Shown here: positions 5,968 to 10,085 of the stretch, in pieces | Numbering within the stretch: the first letter of the stretch is position 1 | How the letters are laid out: the number at the start of each line of letters is the position of its first letter | From: Candidatus Omnitrophota bacterium | Lineage (GTDB): Bacteria > Omnitrophota > Gorgyraeia > Gygaellales > Profunditerraquicolaceae | Length of the DNA: 10,085 bases | Direction of reading: 5' to 3' | NCBI GenBank assembly: GCA_016867095.1 | Contig: VGKK01000036.1 | Coordinates: forward strand, 1 to 10,085 | Notes under the pieces: model-generated | Told to the model about the DNA's origin: nothing | Database searches by the model: none | Seen by the model: only the letters and a program-made list of their open reading frames with translations | Position numbers and translations under genes: made by a program

Positions 5968-7209
5968 ATGCGGCCCATAGACTTTGAGAAAGAGACGTTC
6001 AGCGAAAAAGAAAAGCGCAATATAGAGATATTGGAGATTTTGAGAAGGCGCGGGCCAATCAGCCGGCCGGAAATTTCCAAGGAAACAGGCATAAATGTAG
6101 TAACTATCTCCAGTTATATTGATAACCTCATCAGGCAGAATGTTGTGCACGAAAAGGAATTGGATGTTTCCGAGGGCGGCAGGAGGCCGGGGCTCCTGGA
6201 TTTAAACCCCCAAGGCGCTTATGTCGTCGGCGTAGGCTTAAATTTATTGAATATGGTAGGGGTGTTGATAGACTTAAAAGGAAATATTATTTTTAAAACC
6301 CAGACAGAGCGTAAGGGTGCTTCCGTGGAAGAAGTTGTGGAGTGCCTCCTTGAAATAATGCGCCAGATTGTCAAGCGCTCCAAGGGATATAATATACAGG
6401 GAGTCGGCGTCGGTATGGCCGGCGTGATTAATAAGGCCGAAGGTTCGGTCTGCTGGCCGGAAAGAATCAGCCCCAACCTGACCAACTACGCCTCGGTGAA
6501 TATCCAGTTTAAGGACTTGATTGAGAAGGAATTTGATTTGCCGGCTATTATTGAAAATGACGCTACGGCGGCCTGTTTCGGGGAACACTGGTTGCGACTG
6601 GAGCCGGATTTTAAGAATGTCCTTTTTATGTTTTCCGGAGTCGGCGTAGGCCTGGTCATTAACGGCCAGGTTTACACGGGCAGCCAGGGCTGCGCAGGCG
6701 AACCTTCCATAAATAATTATAACGAAGATAAACTCTTTAACTGCGCGATGGGCAACCCCTGTTTTTTAAAGCGCTGGGATACGGATTTAGGCATTGTTGA
6801 AGATGTGAAATCAAGATTAGCCAGGGATAAGGCGGCGGCGGAAAGATTTACCGAGCTGACCGCGCATAACGTGGAAAATATTGATTTACGCTCCGTATTG
6901 ACGGCGGCAAGGGCCAAGCACGAAGCCAGCGCCGTTGCCTTAAGCGTGGCGGCGAAAAGATTAGGGGTAAAGATCGCGTATCTGGTGAATTTATTTAACC
7001 CGCAGATTGTGATTATCGGCGGCGGCTTGGAAGAGGCGGGCGAGGAATTTTTAAATAAAGTGGCCTCCACCATAAAGGAATGGGCTTTTAGAGAGGCGGT
7101 TGACGAATTAAAGATTACTTATTCCCAGTTAAGAGAAAATGCCGTGGCTTTAGGCGCTGGGAGCCTGGTGATGCAGAAACTATTCGCGCAATTATGGCAG
7201 GAAAAATAA
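5968..7209 (+). CDS. ROK-family transcriptional regulator (NagC/Mlc/XylR type)
   Basis: This is a 413-residue ROK repressor: a winged helix-turn-helix (about residues 18-75, with PISRPEISKETGINVVTISSY as the helix pair and GGRRPG in the wing) fused to a sugar-kinase-like domain. The second domain shows a phosphate-1 strand VVGVGLNL near 86, GVGMAGVI near 147, ENDATAA with D198 in the usual catalytic position, SGVGVGLVINGQ near 223, and VIIGGG near 348. ROK repressors normally bind a sugar or sugar phosphate and a structural zinc. Here the ExGH motif reads EPSI (245-248) and the CxCGxxGC zinc loop is reduced to two cysteines (C259, C265). Ligand binding has therefore probably changed. The gene heads an operon with the next gene, 10 bases on, and is divergent from the TPR/barrel gene. 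Confidence 0.85.
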   Translation: MRPIDFEKETFSEKEKRNIEILEILRRRGPISRPEISKETGINVVTISSYIDNLIRQNVVHEKELDVSEGGRRPGLLDLNPQGAYVVGVGLNLLNMVGVLIDLKGNIIFKTQTERKGASVEEVVECLLEIMRQIVKRSKGYNIQGVGVGMAGVINKAEGSVCWPERISPNLTNYASVNIQFKDLIEKEFDLPAIIENDATAACFGEHWLRLEPDFKNVLFMFSGVGVGLVINGQVYTGSQGCAGEPSINNYNEDKLFNCAMGNPCFLKRWDTDLGIVEDVKSRLARDKAAAERFTELTAHNVENIDLRSVLTAARAKHEASAVALSVAAKRLGVKIAYLVNLFNPQIVIIGGGLEEAGEEFLNKVASTIKEWAFREAVDELKITYSQLRENAVALGAGSLVMQKLFAQLWQEK

Positions 7210-7219
7210 AGGAGGACTG

Positions 7220-8362
7220 ATGGATAATAGGGTAAAGGTTATTCTCTTCGGTCTCATCGCAATATTAGGCGCCAGTCTTTATATCGCTTTTCAGAACTAT
7301 AGCGCGAAGGAAATCCTGCAAAAGGAAAAAGAAAGATTAGTTGAGGAGAATGCCTCGTTGACAGGCCGGGTGAATAAGCTTGAGGATACCTTGCGCGATA
7401 ATGAAGGCAGGGTCGGCTCGTTAAGCGGCCAGTTAGACAGGGTTTCCCAGGAAAACGCCGATCTTAAGAAAAAATATGATTTAGCCAAAAAAAGCCAGGA
7501 AGAACTGGAGGAAAAGTTAAAGGCACGGCAGGCCGAGGCGCAGCCGTCAGCGCCGCCAACTACGGACGCTTACTGGGCGGGGATTTTAAAGGCAAAGACA
7601 GATTTGGAATTACAGCTGGGCAATATCCGCGGCGACTTGAAATCCGTGCAGGCAAATAATGAGCAATTGTTAAGGGACAAAAGCACGTTAGAATTAGATA
7701 TGGGTAACCTGACGCGCGATAACGAAGACTTAAAGCGGCAGCTGGAATATAAGCAAAGAGTAATGGACGGCATTGCCCAGGAATTAGTCGTGGAAAAGAA
7801 CGATAAAGTTAAGATTCAGAGCAGCCTCAAGCTGCTGAAAAATGAAAACGCGCTTTTGACCCGGCAATTAAAGAGCCTGAATAGCCGCAGGACTGAATTG
7901 GAGAAAAAGTTCCAGGAAGTCCAGAAAGACCGGGCCGGCCTGGAACGCCGTATCGGCGATGTAGAGACAATGTTAACCGATAAAATCAGCAAGATAAACG
8001 AGCTCAAGGAGCAATTAGACGCGATAAGGGACAGAAGGACAACCGCAGTAATGCCGCAGGAAAAAGAATCCGTGGAGCTTCCGCCTATTGTAGTGCGGCC
8101 CCAGGCTGGGGATGCGGTTACATCAGAGGCGCAAATAGCCTCGCCCCTCGCAGGCAAAGTATTAGCCATAAATAAAGATAATAATTTTGTGATTATTGAT
8201 TTGGGCGAGGATAGAGGGTTAACGGTCGGCAGCGCTTTTAAGGTATATGAAGACGGCGAACCCATCGCCAATATTGAGGCTATCCAGGTCAGAAAGAGCA
8301 TTGCCGCCTGCGATATTAAGAAACAGACCAAGCCCATTAGCGTCGGAGATATAGTAAAATAA
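7220..8362 (+). CDS. Membrane-anchored coiled-coil protein with small C-terminal beta domain
   Basis: I do not recognise a named family. The 380-residue chain starts with a short cytoplasmic tail, one transmembrane helix (about 7-24), then long heptad-patterned helices rich in Glu, Lys, Leu and Gln (about 30-105 and 120-272), separated by an Ala/Pro-rich break (about 106-118). A proline-containing linker leads to a compact C-terminal domain (about 308-380) with LAGKVLAINKDNNFVIIDLG, a GLTVGSAFKVYEDGE turn and a final SVGDIVK strand, which looks like a small beta-barrel. The single N-terminal helix suggests a rod reaching into the periplasm from the inner membrane, with the beta domain at the tip, perhaps contacting peptidoglycan or the outer membrane. 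The ribosome binding site GGAGG lies 5 bases before the ATG. It is cotranscribed with the ROK gene. Confidence 0.7.
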   Translation: MDNRVKVILFGLIAILGASLYIAFQNYSAKEILQKEKERLVEENASLTGRVNKLEDTLRDNEGRVGSLSGQLDRVSQENADLKKKYDLAKKSQEELEEKLKARQAEAQPSAPPTTDAYWAGILKAKTDLELQLGNIRGDLKSVQANNEQLLRDKSTLELDMGNLTRDNEDLKRQLEYKQRVMDGIAQELVVEKNDKVKIQSSLKLLKNENALLTRQLKSLNSRRTELEKKFQEVQKDRAGLERRIGDVETMLTDKISKINELKEQLDAIRDRRTTAVMPQEKESVELPPIVVRPQAGDAVTSEAQIASPLAGKVLAINKDNNFVIIDLGEDRGLTVGSAFKVYEDGEPIANIEAIQVRKSIAACDIKKQTKPISVGDIVK

Positions 8363-8433
8363 GTCAAAAGGCAAAAGTAAAAAGTTAAAATTTAAAAACT
8401 TTTGAATTTTGCCTTGAACTTTTGAGATTTGAC
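8363..8433 (+). repeat. Low-complexity fold-back repeat after the coiled-coil gene
   Basis: The word CAAAAG and variants fill the left arm and CTTTTG variants the right arm. GTCAAA (8363-8368) pairs with TTTGAC (8428-8433), GGCAAAA (8370-8376) with TTTTGCC (8407-8413), and AAAAGTT (8380-8386) with AACTTTT (8397-8403). It begins right after the stop codon and ends seven bases before the IS tip. It may end transcription by forming a long stem, but there is no separate T-run. Confidence 0.6.
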
Positions 8434-8440
8434 TTTTGAG

Positions 8441-8460
8441 CACGACTTTGTTAAAAATTA
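8441..8460 (+). repeat. Left terminal inverted repeat of the IS
   Basis: Matches the reverse complement of 9879-9898 at 17 of 20 positions. The transposase stop codon (TAA on the minus strand, 8458-8460) lies inside this repeat, showing how tightly the gene fits the element. Confidence 0.75.
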
Positions 8461-9723
8461 GTTATAGCAAGCATTCTTGAAGCGCTGTGATTTTATAGAA
8501 GCAAAGTGGTCTGTGCATAGTAAATCGTTCTTTCTCAATGCGGCATAGGAAGAGAATTCAATAAGCATAAGGAGACTGCGCTTGTACTCATTGCAAGAGG
8601 ATGTTTTGACAGAAATAATCTTGTGGAGATAAGCATTCTGTTTTACCCAGAAGATAAGCGTCCAGACTAAAAGAGAGAGCATCCAGTAGCGCATAATCTT
8701 CTCTTTGTGCCTGACCTGGTAATGGTCAAAATAGAAGGAATCCTTGAGCTCCTGGAAGGCCTGTTCAATTCCCCAACGCAAGCGATATAAGGCGCAAGCC
8801 TTTTTATGATCAAGCGCAAGATTGTTGGTAATAAGGATATGGCAGTCTTTGTCATCTTCTTCTGACCATTTACCTAGAATACAGAAGGCCTTGAGTTTAA
8901 CCTGAGTATCTTTGACCTTAACATTGAGCGTATAGACAGGGACGAGCTTACCGTTATAGTTGATCATACGTGTTTTGTGCCAGAGATATTTTTTGACAAG
9001 CTTAACTAACTCATCAGCTCTGAGCCAGGCTTTATTTTTTAACACGGGATGCTCGATAAAGAGACGTCGGTCGGATTTGACCTCAGAAATAAACTTTTTG
9101 CCTAAATCATCTATAAAGTCAATCATATCGCATGAAGCATACCAAGAGTCAAATACGATATGAGAGAAGGGGATACCGGTGATAACCGTTTCTTCAATAA
9201 GCTCTTTGGCAAAATCAAGTTTTGATTTAAAGTCAGGGTCGTTTTTTCGGCAGATAAATTCCGCCTCTGGCTTATAGAATCGTAGATTCAGCGGAATGTG
9301 TTTTGCGGCATTTGCATAGCAGCTGACTACCGCGACATTGCAATAGGCTTCATGTTTTACTGATGGGCAGTACTGGTATGAAACGCCCTCGGTTTTCTTG
9401 GCGTAAGGCTTGAGAGAACCGGTATCGTCAATGGCCAGGACACCATCTTTAGAAAATCCGGTTGTCCTTTGCTTGCGTAATAAGTTTATTCGTGCTGCAT
9501 TAACAGATGCGTAATTCCACTTAGCTTCCGCCAGAAAATATTGCAGCGCCTGGTAATTGATAGGCAGTTCTTTGGAAAGAGAAGACAGGTTTAGCCGCTT
9601 ATAATCCTTGAGCATTGCGTAGGGAAGCATAGCAAATGCGCGGAATTGTGTATTGCTGAAGTTCTCTTTGAAATTTTCGCAGAACCTGTTTATAATACTG
9701 ACGTTTACGTTAAAAAGACTCAT
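8458..9723 (-). CDS. DDE transposase, IS4/IS701-like superfamily
   Basis: The 421-residue transposase cuts and joins DNA at the element's inverted repeats. The catalytic triad is visible: first Asp in LAIDDTGSLKP (about 99-100) followed by EGVSYQYCPSVKH, second Asp in IVFDSWYAS (192), and Glu in YRLRWGIEQAFQELK (E320). The latter is a perfect Y(2)R(3)E(6)K signature of the IS4 superfamily. A beta-strand insertion lies between the second Asp and the Glu, as in this group. The DDTG and QYC surroundings recall IS701, but exact family placement needs a profile search. The start ATG has GGAGG seven bases upstream. The reading frame is unbroken, so the enzyme is probably functional. Confidence 0.85.
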   Translation of the reverse strand: MSLFNVNVSIINRFCENFKENFSNTQFRAFAMLPYAMLKDYKRLNLSSLSKELPINYQALQYFLAEAKWNYASVNAARINLLRKQRTTGFSKDGVLAIDDTGSLKPYAKKTEGVSYQYCPSVKHEAYCNVAVVSCYANAAKHIPLNLRFYKPEAEFICRKNDPDFKSKLDFAKELIEETVITGIPFSHIVFDSWYASCDMIDFIDDLGKKFISEVKSDRRLFIEHPVLKNKAWLRADELVKLVKKYLWHKTRMINYNGKLVPVYTLNVKVKDTQVKLKAFCILGKWSEEDDKDCHILITNNLALDHKKACALYRLRWGIEQAFQELKDSFYFDHYQVRHKEKIMRYWMLSLLVWTLIFWVKQNAYLHKIISVKTSSCNEYKRSLLMLIEFSSYAALRKNDLLCTDHFASIKSQRFKNACYN

Positions 9724-9767
9724 CCTTTGTCCTCCTGTAGGTTAGTTGTTGTTGCCGCAACACACAT

Positions 9768-9797
9768 ATTTTACAGGGTTTTACGAGGATGAGTCAA
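9768..9797 (-). promoter_or_regulatory. Transposase promoter
   Basis: On the minus strand TTGACT (9792-9797) is followed after 18 bases by TAAAAT (9768-9773), with an extended TG just before the -10. It lies about 45 bases upstream of the transposase start. The leader includes the self-complementary TTGCGGCAA, which may be regulatory. Confidence 0.4.
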
Positions 9798-9826
9798 GTA
9801 AAATTTTGCTGCAAAGCATTGAAATA

Positions 9827-9856
9827 TCGTAAGTTATGTAAAACGCAAACTTACGA
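9827..9856. repeat. Subterminal inverted repeat of the IS
   Basis: TCGTAAGTT (9827-9835) and AACTTACGA (9848-9856) form a perfect 9-bp inverted repeat with a 12-base centre, about 45 bases inside the right tip. The left arm recurs in the related IS end at 44-52. It could be a second transposase-binding site. Confidence 0.55.
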
Positions 9857-9878
9857 AAAAATAATTTTGAAAAAAAGT

Positions 9879-9898
9879 TAAAATTTAACAAAGTGGTG
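9879..9898 (-). repeat. Right terminal inverted repeat of the IS
   Basis: Partner of 8441-8460, with 17 of 20 positions complementary. The ACTTTGT core (minus strand) also occurs at the tip of the diverged IS end at 116-122. Confidence 0.75.
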
Positions 9899-9920
9899 TT
9901 TGGATGTCAAACGATAATAC

Positions 9921-10062
9921 TGTGTAATGTGTAAAGTGTAAAGTGTAACGTGTAATGTGGGTGTAAGGTAAAAGAATGTGTAATGGAAAAAAAGACTAAG
10001 TATTTCCATTACACATAGAACCATTACACCAGCGTTACACATTACACATTTAACATTACACA
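9921..10062. repeat. 142-bp fold-back of degenerate TGTAATG units
   Basis: The left arm repeats GTGTAA(A/T)G-like words and the right arm carries their complements. The core is a perfect 14-bp stem, ATGTGTAATGGAAA (9976-9989) with TTTCCATTACACAT (10003-10016), around a 13-base loop. The outer ends TGTGTAATGT (9921-9930) and ACATTACACA (10053-10062) also pair perfectly. The region beyond the IS (9899-10085) otherwise shows no gene. The 66-codon minus-strand frame across it is a by-product of the repeat. Confidence 0.75.
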
Positions 10063-10085
10063 AAAGATATCTCGGCATTATATTA

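Larger units (their letters stand above)
8441..9898 (-). mobile_element. Complete-looking DDE insertion sequence, IS4/IS701-like superfamily
   Basis: The element of about 1458 bp is bounded by 20-bp inverted repeats. The left tip is CACGACTTTGTTAAA and the right tip, read inwards, is CACCACTTTGTTAAA. It carries one transposase gene filling almost the whole length, a promoter, and a subterminal palindrome near the right end. No convincing target-site duplication is visible: the flanks read ACTTTTGAG on the left and TTTGGATGT on the right. Either the duplication has decayed or the true tips differ by a few bases. The intact frame suggests recent activity. Confidence 0.75.

Noticed and set aside
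6717..7073. 118-codon minus-strand open frame
   Set aside because: Antisense shadow of the well-supported ROK gene.
7816..8367. 183-codon minus-strand open frame
   Set aside because: It is antisense to the coiled-coil gene, whose heptads and beta domain clearly explain the other strand; the Ser/Leu-rich composition is typical of a shadow.
9921..10062. CRISPR array or integron attC site
   Set aside because: Units are too short and degenerate, there are no unique spacers, and no integrase or Cas gene is near.
9878..10078. 66-codon minus-strand open frame with several Cys and Met
   Set aside because: It is a translation of the TGTAATG fold-back and runs into the IS tip; there is no ribosome binding site or protein-like composition.

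Overview
The window looks like a chromosomal accessory stretch from an uncultured Gram-negative-type bacterium. One product has a signal peptide followed by a beta-barrel-like domain, and sigma-70-like promoters and purine-rich ribosome binding sites are common. The gene style (ROK regulator, TM plus long coiled coil, low-complexity fold-back spacers) reminds me of Omnitrophota-like genomes, but that is an impression and not a proven assignment. No rRNA, tRNA or CRISPR array was seen.

Layout, left to right. Bases 1-126 match the transposase-proximal end of the insertion sequence at the right side of the window (about two thirds identity by hand alignment), so a diverged copy of the same IS family probably lies just off the left edge. 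A family 2 glycosyltransferase with C-terminal membrane segments follows (189-1301). A 128-base spacer then carries two strong palindromes. Next is an exported ABC-type sugar-binding protein (1430-2668), whose signal-peptide codons contain a textbook intrinsic terminator. An AT-richer insert-like unit follows (2669-4658): a 15-bp tandem repeat, a near-consensus promoter, a leader with mutually exclusive hairpins and a terminator, a D12-class adenine-N6 methyltransferase, and an overlapping second gene that I infer to be its restriction endonuclease. No permease genes accompany the binding protein.

On the minus strand is an exported TPR plus outer-membrane-barrel-like protein (4669-5829). It is transcribed divergently from a ROK-type repressor (5968-7209) with back-to-back promoters. 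The repressor is followed after 10 bases by a membrane-anchored coiled-coil protein (7220-8362), so these two form an operon.

The right side is an intact-looking IS (8441-9898) with 20-bp terminal inverted repeats and a full DDE transposase. It is flanked by two low-complexity fold-back repeats (8363-8433 and 9921-10062).

The most interesting non-coding signals are the attenuator-like leader of the restriction-modification unit, the terminator inside the signal-peptide codons of the binding protein, and the fold-back repeats. The ROK protein has lost most of the family's zinc and ExGH signature, so its ligand is probably not a standard sugar bound in the usual way.
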